Below are positions 40,828-49,325 of a stretch of 64,000 nucleotides of DNA, in pieces. The stretch is from the NCBI RefSeq assembly GCF_024807225.1, contig NZ_JANUCO010000001.1, positions 1,240,001 through 1,304,000 on the forward strand. The letters are read 5' to 3'. Source of the DNA: Chryseobacterium ginsenosidimutans (GTDB lineage: Bacteria > Bacteroidota > Bacteroidia > Flavobacteriales > Weeksellaceae). The translations under genes and the position numbers were made by a program. The notes under the pieces were generated by a model, which saw only the letters and a program-made list of their open reading frames with translations, had not been told where the DNA came from and ran no database searches. Numbering within the stretch: position 1 is the stretch's first letter; each line of letters starts with the position of its first letter.

Positions 40828-41238
40828 ATGAACAATACAAGATTTGCTACGGCAATACATATCATGACTTTATTAGCGGAAAGTCCGCAGGATTGGCTCA
40901 CTTCCGAATGGATGGCGGGAAGTATCAATATTAATCCTGTCGTTGTCCGTAAAGAATTGAGTGTTTTAAGAGAAGCAGGTTTAGTGACAAGCAGACAGGG
41001 AAAAGAAGGAGGAAGTCAGTTGGCAAAAAATGCAGATTCGATCAATATTTCAGATATCTATTTAGCGGTTAAAAACACGGAGGTTTTAGGTAAAAAAAAT
41101 CAAAACCCGAATCCGGCTTGTAGCGTAGGAAGAGATATTAACGATCATTTGAATACCTTATTTGTAGAAACTGATCAATTGGTTTTAAATTTTTTAGGTG
41201 ATAAATCATTAAAGGAATTTAGTGATCAATTCAAATAA
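40828..41238 (+). CDS. Rrf2-family transcriptional regulator
   Basis: 136 residues. The N-terminal winged HTH is typical of Rrf2 (RFATAIHIMTLLAESPQDWL, LREAGLVTSRQGKEGG). Only one Cys (NPACSVGRDI) is present, so it is not a three-cysteine iron-sulfur sensor of the IscR type. It lies ahead of the NAD(P)H-binding gene and likely controls it. Similar Rrf2/NmrA pairs are common. Confidence 0.9.
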   Translation: MNNTRFATAIHIMTLLAESPQDWLTSEWMAGSININPVVVRKELSVLREAGLVTSRQGKEGGSQLAKNADSINISDIYLAVKNTEVLGKKNQNPNPACSVGRDINDHLNTLFVETDQLVLNFLGDKSLKEFSDQFK

Positions 41239-41296
41239 AATTTTTTAACTATAAATGTAACAATATTTATTACAATTTAATTAAAAATAAAATAAT

Positions 41297-41948
41297 ATGA
41301 AAAAAGTAGCAGTAATCGGTGCGACAGGTTTTGTGGGAACACAATTGGTAAATGAATTATCAAACAGAGGATACAAAGTGGAAGCTATCGTAAGAGATGC
41401 TTCAAAAGTTCAGGAAAATGAAAAAGTAACAGCAAAAAGTGTTGATGTAAATAATGTTGAGGAATTGGCAGAAGCTTTACAGGGAAATGATGCGGTAATC
41501 AGTGCTTTCAACGCAGGATGGACAAACCCAAATCTGTATAATGATTTCTTAAACGGATCCATAAACATCGAAAAAGCGGTGGAAAAATCTGGCGTAAAAA
41601 GATTTATTACTGTTGGTGGAGCAGGAAGTTTATTTATCGAAGGAAATCAATTGGTTGATGGTCCTGATTTCCCCGCCGATTATAAAGCGGGTGCAACGGC
41701 GGCGAGAGATTATTTAAATAAAATTAAAGAAAACAACACATTAGATTGGACATTCTTTAGCCCCGCAATCGAAATGCACCAGGGAAACTGCAGGTGTAAG
41801 GGTTGGAAAATATAGGACAGCATTGGAAAATCCGGTGTTTAATGAAGAGGGAAGAAGCATTCTTTCTGTGGAAGATGTTGCAGTAGCTTTGGTGGATGAA
41901 TTGGAACAAAATAATCATATCCGTCAACGTTTTACAGCGGCTTACTAA
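41297..41948 (+). pseudogene. NAD(P)-binding NmrA/SDR-like protein, frameshifted
   Basis: The first 172 residues are intact: VAVIGATGFVGTQLVNEL is the Rossmann motif, and GVKRFITVGGAGSL and DWTFFSPAIEMHQG follow the family. At about 41780 one extra A (GGAAACTGC instead of GGAACTGC) shifts the frame. The other frame continues as GVRVGKYRTALENPVF to TAAY and TAA at 41946-41948. Restored length about 216 residues. Either a true frameshift or a sequencing error. Confidence 0.85.
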
Positions 41949-41967
41949 TTTTTTTAGTATGGGTTAA

Positions 41968-42003
41968 AAAGTTTCGGCGGCACCAAAGATGCCGCCGAAA
42001 CTC
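41968..42003. terminator. bidirectional terminator
   Basis: GTTTCGGCGGC and GCCGCCGAAAC pair perfectly (11 bp). It lies between the convergent NmrA-like and M23 genes. Confidence 0.85.
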
Positions 42004-42021
42004 TATTATATTGTATAAAAT

Positions 42022-43050
42022 TTACAGATTCATAAACAACTTCGGATTCACCGGAGTGTTATTTTTGTGTACTTCATAATGAAGGTGAGGTCCTGTAGAA
42101 CGTCCTGTATTCCCGGATTTTGCAATTACCTGACCTACTTTTATCTTTTCATTCACTTTAGCAACCAATTGAGACAGATGTCCGTAAAGTGTTGCCAAAC
42201 CATTTCCGTGAGAAACAATCACACAGTTTCCGTATCCACCTTTCTGACCTGAGAAAATGACGGTTCCTGCAGCAGTGGCAATCACATCAGATCCAAAAGG
42301 AACGGCAATGTCCAATCCTTTATGAAACTGCATCTGATCAGCTTCGGCAGGAGCATTATTTTTTTCTGTAGGTTTATTTGATGTATTGCTTGCGATAGAT
42401 TTTGATGCTGTAGAAGATGTTGGAGTAGAAGCCGGAGCAGCTGAACTCGCAACTTTCGGTGTTACCATTACTTTTACCTGTCTTTTTTCGCCATAGCTGT
42501 CTGTCACCTCGATGATTCTTTCTACCGGCTCAGCTTTTACTTCGGGAGCAGCGGCTGCAACTGTCGGTTTTGCTGTACCTGCACTAGATTTTACAGAAGC
42601 GAAAACTGTTTTAAAAGGAATTGGGTTTTTTCTGATCCCGAAATTAGAAGAAATGTATCCTTCCGTCGGCATTCCCAGAGGAACCTGCATCAGTTTCTTT
42701 TGTAGATCATTTAAATATTGGCTGTATCTGTTCGATTGTTTTGCCAGATAAATAGAATTTGAAATACTGTCTTTGCTTAGAGCCACCACCTTTTCGCTTG
42801 CTACGTCTTTAGATTTTAAGAACGAATTCAGCTGTGCTACAGTTTGATCTACCAAGGTGAGATCTGTTTTCATTTTTAGATAATCTACACTATCTTTTTC
42901 GGTATTTATTTTTACAAGGTTCACTTCATAATTTTTGTCGTCCTTTGAAGAGTACAACTTTGCAATGAAAATGCCTTGTGCAAAAACGACTAGTAAAAGT
43001 GCTCCCAGAAGCAGGTTTACATTCTTTTTGCTGCTTAGAAAATTCTTCAT
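42022..43050 (-). CDS. M23 (LytM-type) peptidase, murein hydrolase
   Basis: 342 residues. One N-terminal membrane segment (LLLGALLLVVFAQGIFIAKL), a helical stalk, a Pro/Ala/Ser-rich linker, and a C-terminal M23 domain. Zinc ligands are in FHKGLDIAVPFG (HxxxD) and GPHLHYEVHK (HxH). It acts in the periplasm on peptidoglycan cross-links, in growth or division. All catalytic residues are present. Confidence 0.93.
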   Translation of the reverse strand: MKNFLSSKKNVNLLLGALLLVVFAQGIFIAKLYSSKDDKNYEVNLVKINTEKDSVDYLKMKTDLTLVDQTVAQLNSFLKSKDVASEKVVALSKDSISNSIYLAKQSNRYSQYLNDLQKKLMQVPLGMPTEGYISSNFGIRKNPIPFKTVFASVKSSAGTAKPTVAAAAPEVKAEPVERIIEVTDSYGEKRQVKVMVTPKVASSAAPASTPTSSTASKSIASNTSNKPTEKNNAPAEADQMQFHKGLDIAVPFGSDVIATAAGTVIFSGQKGGYGNCVIVSHGNGLATLYGHLSQLVAKVNEKIKVGQVIAKSGNTGRSTGPHLHYEVHKNNTPVNPKLFMNL

Positions 43051-43253
43051 TTTTCTTCTCTTAGTATAATTACAAAACGGTTTTGAAGGTGCAAATTTAA
43101 ATTAAAAATAAACTTTATGGGATATTTTTAACAAAAAATTAGTTATTTCTGTAATTAACGGCTAATTAAACATTTAATTGTGTTGAAGTGTTAATTTTAT
43201 CTAAAAATAGGCTTTATCATGTCTTGAAGGGCTTTGTTGAATCTTTGTTTTAA

Positions 43254-43262
43254 TATATTTGC
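43254..43262 (+). promoter_or_regulatory. -7 promoter element of gpsA
   Basis: TATATTTGC matches TAnnTTTG and lies 17 bases before ATG 43279, which supports that start over the upstream ATG at 43234. Confidence 0.55.
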
Positions 43263-43278
43263 AGTTCACATTTCTATT

Positions 43279-44316
43279 ATGGCTAAAAATAAAACGAATA
43301 CAGAATCGAATCCGAAAAAAAGCAAAAATGATGTTGCAGTGGGCGTTGTTGGAAGCGGAAGTTTCGCAACTGCTATCGTGAAAATGCTTGTTGAAAACTG
43401 CAAAACAGTACATTGGTGCGTCAGAAGTGAGTTTGTAAAAGGAGCGATAGAACTTCGCGGACACAATCCCACTTATCTTACAGCAGTTAATTTTAACCTT
43501 AAAAATTTAAAGCTTACAACAGATATCAACGAATTGGTTTCTGCTTGTGATGTTATTGTTTTGGCAACTCCATCGATCTATCTTTCAGATACTTTGGAGA
43601 AAATGACGTGTGATTATAAAGATAAAATTTTCGTTTCTGCGATCAAAGGGATTATTCCTAAAGTGAATGATGTGGTGGCACATTATTTAAGAGACGAATT
43701 TAAAATAGGTTTTAGAAATCAGGCAGTAATTGCCGGACCTTGTCACGCTGAAGAAGTTGCCATGGAAAGACTTTCTTACCTTACTGTTGCTGCGGTTGAA
43801 GAAGAAACAGCTCAGAAATTGGTTGATATTTTCAATTCTGATTTTATTAAAATGCACTCCAGCAAAGATATTTTGGGAAATGAATATAGTGCCATTCTTA
43901 AAAATATTTTCGCCATCGGAGCCGGAATCGCAAGCGGTTTAGGATACGGCGATAACTTCACTGCCGTTTTTGTTTCCAATGCGATCCGTGAAATGGAAAC
44001 TTTCCTCGAAGCAATTTATGAAGCACCGAGAGATGTTAATGAAAGCGCCTATTTAGGAGATTTATTGGTTACTGCGTATTCATTATTTTCAAGAAACAGA
44101 AACTTAGGAAACCTTATCGGAAAAGGATACACCGTGAAATCCGCAATCCAGTCGATGAATATGATTGCAGAAGGATATTACGCTGCAGATTCCATCTATA
44201 AAACCTCAAAAGAAAAAGGCTTAAAACTTCCAATCGTAGACACAATCTACGGAATTTTATACGAAGGAAAAAATGCAGAAAAACAGTTCAAAAAACTGAC
44301 GACAAAATTGAATTAA
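43279..44316 (+). CDS. gpsA: glycerol-3-phosphate dehydrogenase [NAD(P)+]
   Basis: 345 residues from ATG 43279. The dinucleotide site is VGVVGSGSFATAIVKML, and GNEYSAILKNIFAIGAGIASGLGYGDN carries the substrate region in blocks. The length is usual. It reduces dihydroxyacetone phosphate to sn-glycerol 3-phosphate for phospholipid synthesis in the cytoplasm. Monocistronic with its own promoter. Confidence 0.95.
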   Translation: MAKNKTNTESNPKKSKNDVAVGVVGSGSFATAIVKMLVENCKTVHWCVRSEFVKGAIELRGHNPTYLTAVNFNLKNLKLTTDINELVSACDVIVLATPSIYLSDTLEKMTCDYKDKIFVSAIKGIIPKVNDVVAHYLRDEFKIGFRNQAVIAGPCHAEEVAMERLSYLTVAAVEEETAQKLVDIFNSDFIKMHSSKDILGNEYSAILKNIFAIGAGIASGLGYGDNFTAVFVSNAIREMETFLEAIYEAPRDVNESAYLGDLLVTAYSLFSRNRNLGNLIGKGYTVKSAIQSMNMIAEGYYAADSIYKTSKEKGLKLPIVDTIYGILYEGKNAEKQFKKLTTKLN

Positions 44317-44331
44317 TTTTTAAATAAAATT

Positions 44332-44424
44332 ATGCTTCGAGATCTTCAGCATAACACTCTAATACTATCTGCTTATTTTAACAGCATATTTTTAGTATTA
44401 TCTGGTAAGGTTCTCGAAGCATCT
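44332..44424. repeat. 90-nt cruciform (ATGCTTCGAGA...TCTCGAAGCAT)
   Basis: The outer 11-bp arms are perfect inverted copies; inner arms TAATACTA/TAGTATTA and TGCT/AGCA also pair. The intergenic region (44317-44634) holds nothing else of note. It may act as a terminator for gpsA. Confidence 0.7.
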
Positions 44425-44634
44425 TTCTTTATCATCTTATATTTTAACCGGGTTCTTAATAGTTTAATTTCAATTTTAAATCATACCCTCAATCAATCAA
44501 AATTGATAATTTCCATCACATTTTTTAGCTCAATAAAAACTTTGAATTTGACTAAAATTTAACCTGTTAAAATTCTCAAACCATTACTTATTGTAAGAAC
44601 TTTTCCCGAACTTTGATATAATAAAATTTAAATT

Positions 44635-46140
44635 ATGTCACAATCGCTTACAAGCAGAACGCCGAAACCAAAATACGACGTTGTTCTAATAGGTGGCGGA
44701 ATTATGAGTGCCACTTTAGCTACATTATTACATGAATTTGATCCTAATCTCGAGATCGCAATTTTCGAAAGACTGGGCAGGTTTGCAAAAGAAAGTACAG
44801 CAGCCTGGAATAATGCGGGAACAGGTCACTCAGCGTTTTGTGAGCTCAATTATACTCCCGAAAAACCGGACGGAACCATCGAGATTTCCAAAGCGGAAAG
44901 TATTGCTGAACAGTTTGAAATTTCAAAGCAATTCTGGTCTTATTTAATCACAAAAGGATATATTAGCGAGCCTAAAGATTTCATTAATTCTTGTGCGCAC
45001 ATGAGTCTGGTTTTTGGTGAAAAAGATGCTGAATACTTAAGAAAGCGTCATGATACAATGTCAGAATCTGCTTTGTTCAAAGGCATGGAATTCTCTACAG
45101 ACCACGAAAAACTGAAAGAATGGATTCCTTTGGTGATGAGCAAAAGAAATAAATCTGAAGTAATGGCTGCAACCAGAATGAAGTTGGGAACAGATGTGAA
45201 TTTCGGGACTCTCACAAGAAAAATGGGAAGACATTTACTGGAAGATTCCAATGTTGAGGTTTTTCTTTATCATGAAGTGAAAGACGTTGATCCAAAAGAA
45301 GACGGAACTTGGGAAATGAAGGTGAAAGACAGAATTCATAATCATAAACAGGAAGTTGAGGCAGATTTTGTATTCATCGGAGCGGGAGGTTATGCGTTGC
45401 AGTTGCTGGAGAGTTCAGATATTAAAGAAAGTGAAGGTTACGGAGGTTTTCCGGTTTCCGGACAGTGGTTGGTCACTCACAATCAGGAATTGGTAGAAAA
45501 ACATCACGCAAAAGTGTATACACAGGCGACTGTTGATGCGCCGCCAATGTCTGTGCCGCATTTGGATTTAAGAATTATTGATGGCGAAAAAGCACTTCTT
45601 TTCGGTCCTTTTGCAGGGTTTTCAACAAAATTTTTAAAAGAAGGAAGCTATCTTGATTTGCCGGAAAGTGTCAATACAAAAAATTTAAGATCACTTTTCG
45701 GAGCTTGGTGGCACAATATTCCTTTAACGAAATATCTGATTCAGCAGGTTGCCATGACGAAATCCCAAAGAATGCAGCATTTGAGAGAGTTTATTAAAGA
45801 CGCAAAAGAAGAAGATTGGGAATTGAAAGTTGCAGGACAAAGAGTACAGGTCATCAAAAAAGATGAAAAAGACGGCGGAAAATTAGAATTCGGGACAGAA
45901 GTTGTTGTGAATAAAAATGGAACAATTGCTTCGTTATTGGGAGCTTCTCCGGGAGCTTCAACAGCAGTTTACGCCATGTTAAATGTTCTTGAAAAATGCT
46001 TTCCGGAAAAACTTCACGGTGAATGGAAAGACAAATTATTGGAAATGATTCCTTCTTACGGACAAAAACTGGCAGAACATCCCGAACTTACAGAGAAAGT
46101 AAGAAGTTATTCAAAAGAAAAATTAGAGCTGGAATATTAA
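44635..46140 (+). CDS. mqo: malate:quinone oxidoreductase
   Basis: 501 residues. FAD motif YDVVLIGGGIMSATLATLL, then AAWNNAGTGHSAFCELNYTP and SPGASTAVYAMLNVLE, which are signatures of Mqo. It oxidises malate to oxaloacetate and passes electrons to quinone at the membrane. Full length. Monocistronic. Confidence 0.96.
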   Translation: MSQSLTSRTPKPKYDVVLIGGGIMSATLATLLHEFDPNLEIAIFERLGRFAKESTAAWNNAGTGHSAFCELNYTPEKPDGTIEISKAESIAEQFEISKQFWSYLITKGYISEPKDFINSCAHMSLVFGEKDAEYLRKRHDTMSESALFKGMEFSTDHEKLKEWIPLVMSKRNKSEVMAATRMKLGTDVNFGTLTRKMGRHLLEDSNVEVFLYHEVKDVDPKEDGTWEMKVKDRIHNHKQEVEADFVFIGAGGYALQLLESSDIKESEGYGGFPVSGQWLVTHNQELVEKHHAKVYTQATVDAPPMSVPHLDLRIIDGEKALLFGPFAGFSTKFLKEGSYLDLPESVNTKNLRSLFGAWWHNIPLTKYLIQQVAMTKSQRMQHLREFIKDAKEEDWELKVAGQRVQVIKKDEKDGGKLEFGTEVVVNKNGTIASLLGASPGASTAVYAMLNVLEKCFPEKLHGEWKDKLLEMIPSYGQKLAEHPELTEKVRSYSKEKLELEY

Positions 46141-46145
46141 ACATA

Positions 46146-46225
46146 AATAATGAGATTGGGTAATGAGTAATATTAGATTATCTTTGCAAATTACTTATTA
46201 CCCAATACTTATTACTCATCATTTG
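46146..46225. repeat. R4 palindromic repeat outside the tRNA array
   Basis: TTGGGTAATGAGTAATATTA and ATTACTTATTACCCAATACT are inverted arms of the same family as in the tRNA array. It encloses TATCTTTGC, a possible -7 element for the next gene. Confidence 0.65.
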
Positions 46226-46226
46226 T

Positions 46227-46628
46227 ATGTCAGAAACAATAGCAAAACCTGTTATCGTAAAAGAACTTTTAGAATCTCTTCAAACTAAAGTTGAGGAAGA
46301 AAAACAGGTGATTGTACATTGCTGCTTTCCCGCATCGCCGTTTTTGGGAAATCTGATCAGAATCTGGCATTCTACCTACCTTTTTGATAATCAGTCGGAG
46401 CATAAAAGCAAGTTGATTCACGCCGAAAATATCAGCATTTCTCCGAATTGGACAACCGTTCCTTTCATGAGAGATTTCTGGTTTACACTGGTGTTTTCCG
46501 GACTTCCCAGAGATTGCAAAAGTTTCGATTTAAAAGAAGTTATCCCCGAAGAAGGAGGTTTTTTTGTAGAATCAATCAAGAGAAATTCCTCAGACGTTTA
46601 TCGCGTAAAAATTTCTGAATCTTATTAA
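46227..46628 (+). CDS. conserved hypothetical protein
   Basis: 133 residues, cytoplasmic, rich in aromatic residues (NLIRIWHSTYLFDNQ, ISPNWTTVPFMRDFWFTLVF). I do not know a function. Probably a real gene because composition is protein-like and a promoter element precedes it. Confidence 0.65.
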   Translation: MSETIAKPVIVKELLESLQTKVEEEKQVIVHCCFPASPFLGNLIRIWHSTYLFDNQSEHKSKLIHAENISISPNWTTVPFMRDFWFTLVFSGLPRDCKSFDLKEVIPEEGGFFVESIKRNSSDVYRVKISESY

Positions 46629-46639
46629 ATTAAATATTT

Positions 46640-46716
46640 TTTTCTCGCAGATTGAGCAGATTTAAAATTATGCAAAAACATCTGCGTGATTTGCTTAATC
46701 TGCGAGAGAAAAATAT
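46640..46716. repeat. R5 palindromic repeat (ATCTGCG...)
   Basis: TTTTCTCGCAGATTGAGCAG and CTTAATCTGCGAGAGAAAA are inverted arms around ACATCTGCGTGATTTG. Related pieces lie at 28470 and 47940. Confidence 0.65.
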
Positions 46717-46794
46717 AATTGAATCTATTAGAAAATTTTTCGAAGCAATTTTAGAGCTTACAAAAAAGTTAAAAATCCATAATTTTAAAAATCA

Positions 46795-47410
46795 ATGAAA
46801 AAATATATATTCATCTTTTTACTATTGCCTTTGCTGGTCTTTTCACAAAAGATTTCTAAAGAAGAATCAGACGTTAAAAAATTTCAGAAAGAGCTTAACG
46901 AAGAATATTTAAATCCTAAAGAAACACCTTTACGTGGAGATAATTTCACGAATTTTAAAGCGCATCCTTTCTTTCCGATTAATTCAAAATATAGAGTGAC
47001 CGCGAAGTTTACAAAAACAGAAAACGCAGAAACCATTTGAATTACCCACATCTTCAGGAAAAACAAAATCTTACAAAGAATATGGTAAAGCAACTTTTGA
47101 ATTAGACGGAAAATCTTACACTTTAACGCTGTATCAAAGTTTAACTTTAATCAAACAGAAAAAATATAAGGATTATTTATTCCTGCCTTTCCGTGATGCA
47201 ACCAACGAAAAAGAAACCTACGGCGGCGGAAAATATATGGATTTAACAATTCCGAAGGGAAACACAATCATTCTCGATTTCAACAAATCTTACCAACCTT
47301 ATTGTGCTTACAATGCGTACGATTACAACTGTCCCATTGTTCCGGAAGAAAATAAATTACCGATCGAAATTCGCGCCGGAGTAATGTATGAAGATATTTA
47401 TCATCACTAA
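46795..47410 (+). pseudogene. DUF1684 secreted protein, frameshifted
   Basis: It starts with a signal peptide (MKKYIFIFLLLPLLVFSQ). The frame breaks at about 47030, where GAAACC has one A too many; with GAACC the protein reads on as PFELPTSSGKTKSYKEYG through RDATNEKETYGGGKYMDL and SYQPYCAYNAYDYNCPIV, the DUF1684 hallmark, to TAA 47408-47410 (about 204 residues). Function of DUF1684 is unknown. The defect may be a sequencing error. Confidence 0.85.
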
Positions 47411-47421
47411 GCTAAATAAAT

Positions 47422-47904
47422 ATGACTCATTTACAATTTTACAAACCCGAAGATTTTCCGGAATTAGATTATGTTTTAGACGATATTCAGTCGCAATATA
47501 CAGCAACGGCAAAACAATCGCTGGAAAAAATTGAAGAAAGAAACCAAAACGAAGACTTTTTTGCTTACCCGATTACGATTTTTCATGATGAAAAAGTAGC
47601 AGGTTTTTTTGTACTTGATTTTGGCGACGATAAATTGGAACTTACCGAAAATCCTGATTCCGTACTCATTCGCTCATTATCAGTAAACCCGGATTTTCAG
47701 GGAAAAGGAATCGGAAAATCGGCGATGATTGAAGTAGATCATTTTATAAAAGAACATTTTTCAGATTGTAACGAAATTGTTTTGGCGGTGAACGAGCAAA
47801 ATACATCAGCTTTTCAGCTTTACAAAAACACAGGCTATATTTTCGATGGTAAAACAAGAGACTGGAGAAACGGATTACAATATTTAATGTACAAAAAATT
47901 GTAA
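47422..47904 (+). CDS. GNAT-family N-acetyltransferase
   Basis: 160 residues. The acetyl-CoA motif is LSVNPDFQGKGIGKSAM (R/Q-x-x-G-x-G/A), and VNEQNTSAFQLYKNTGY is the usual C-terminal motif. Substrate unknown. Confidence 0.88.
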   Translation: MTHLQFYKPEDFPELDYVLDDIQSQYTATAKQSLEKIEERNQNEDFFAYPITIFHDEKVAGFFVLDFGDDKLELTENPDSVLIRSLSVNPDFQGKGIGKSAMIEVDHFIKEHFSDCNEIVLAVNEQNTSAFQLYKNTGYIFDGKTRDWRNGLQYLMYKKL

Positions 47905-47934
47905 AATTTATTTTCCGGCACTTATACAGGTTGA

Positions 47935-47985
47935 TTTAAACGCAAACATCTGCGTAATCAGCAAAATCCGCGAGAGAAAATAAAA
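47935..47985. repeat. R5 repeat fragment
   Basis: ACATCTGCGTAATCAGCAAA followed by ATCCGCGAGAGAAAA. Confidence 0.5.
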
Positions 47986-48066
47986 ACTTTAAGAAATTTT
48001 TAATTAAAATTTTCATGTTTGGCGTGATACTTTCAACTAAATTTGGGTAACATCAAATCATAAAAC

Positions 48067-48876
48067 ATGGAAATATCACTTCGTAATCAGGTTGCTGTAG
48101 TCACAGGAGCGTCCAGCGGAATAGGTTCAGGAATCGCAAAATCTTTAGCTTCAGCGGGCGCGACAATCATTGTCAATCATTCTTCGGAAAGATCTACAGA
48201 CGAAGCAAAGGCTGTTTTAAAAGAAATCACCGATGCAGGCGGAACCGGAATCACCTATCAATGCGATGTTTCCAAAGAAGATCAGGTGGTGAAAATGTTT
48301 CAGGACGTCGTTTCACAATTTGGAACAGTTGATATTCTCATCAATAACGCAGGAGTTCAAAAAGATTCAAAATTCACAGAAATGACGCTCGATCAATGGA
48401 ATACCGTGATTGGGATCAATCTTACAGGGCAATTTCTTTGCGCGCGAGAAGCCATCAAAGAATTTCTCCGCCGAGGAATCGATACTTCACGTTCCGTTGC
48501 TTGTGGAAAAATCATTCATATCAGTTCGGTTCACGAGATTATTCCTTGGGCGGGTCACGCGAATTATGCGTCGAGCAAAGGAGCAATCAGAATGTTGATG
48601 CAGACATTGGCTCAGGAATACGGCGCAGACAAAATTCGTGTGAATTCTATTTGTCCGGGAGCGATTCAAACGCCGATCAACAAAGACGCTTGGAGCACTC
48701 CCGAAGCTTTAGATTCATTATTAAAACTGATTCCTTACAACAGAATCGGTCAACCTCAAGACATCGGAAATCTGGCTGCTTTTATCGCGAGCGATTTGGC
48801 GGATTACATTACCGGAACGAGTATTTTCGTCGATGGCGGAATGACAACTTTTGAAAGTTTTTCTACCGGAGGATAA
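48067..48876 (+). CDS. short-chain dehydrogenase, glucose 1-dehydrogenase type
   Basis: 269 residues. The cofactor motif is VVTGASSGIGSGIA. NNAG (ILINNAGVQ), catalytic Ser (IHISSVHE) and YxxxK (NYASSKG) are present, and the end GTSIFVDGGMTTF is typical of classical SDRs. Best fit is glucose 1-dehydrogenase-like enzymes; substrate not proven. The glucosidase gene nearby makes a sugar role plausible. Confidence 0.88.
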   Translation: MEISLRNQVAVVTGASSGIGSGIAKSLASAGATIIVNHSSERSTDEAKAVLKEITDAGGTGITYQCDVSKEDQVVKMFQDVVSQFGTVDILINNAGVQKDSKFTEMTLDQWNTVIGINLTGQFLCAREAIKEFLRRGIDTSRSVACGKIIHISSVHEIIPWAGHANYASSKGAIRMLMQTLAQEYGADKIRVNSICPGAIQTPINKDAWSTPEALDSLLKLIPYNRIGQPQDIGNLAAFIASDLADYITGTSIFVDGGMTTFESFSTGG

Positions 48877-49325
48877 TTTTTGGGCGCACAATTCCGGCTT
48901 TCACTACTCGCTTTTTTGTGCCTTTGCTTATTCCAAAGCTTACAAAAAGAGCTCAGACATGCCGTTCAATCCGGGGCGCAAAACAGTCAAAGTACAAACG
49001 AAAGTCGTTTGAAACTCAGTTTATAAGTCGATTCAATAATTTGTATTTCAAAAATAAGCGAAGCGGCTTTGTTTATCTTAATTTAGAAGAAAATATCAAA
49101 AAAAACTTTGTCTGACTTTGCGATAAAATTTTTTAGTTTAAATAAGAAAGTCACAATTCACAATTAAAAAATAACCATGCAGTTTGTCATTCCGATTTCT
49201 ATGACAAACTAGATGAAAAATTGGATTGTGAAATTTTTACGCATTCAAACCTATAAGGTTTATCCAGCCATTGTCGGCTTTTGACGATATTTATAAAATC
49301 ATTATCAATCATCATTTATAAAAAC
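48877..49325. other. intergenic region with R2 and R1 repeats
   Basis: An R2 copy lies at 48893-49008 (CACAATTCCGGCTTTCACTA to AATCCGGGGCGC). A perfect short palindrome AGTTTGTCAT/ATGACAAACT lies at 49181-49210. No gene is supported. Confidence 0.6.

Noticed and set aside
48396..48854. 152-codon alternative frame in the SDR gene
   Set aside because: The SDR frame has all catalytic motifs; the other frame is rich in Arg and Ser and has no motif.
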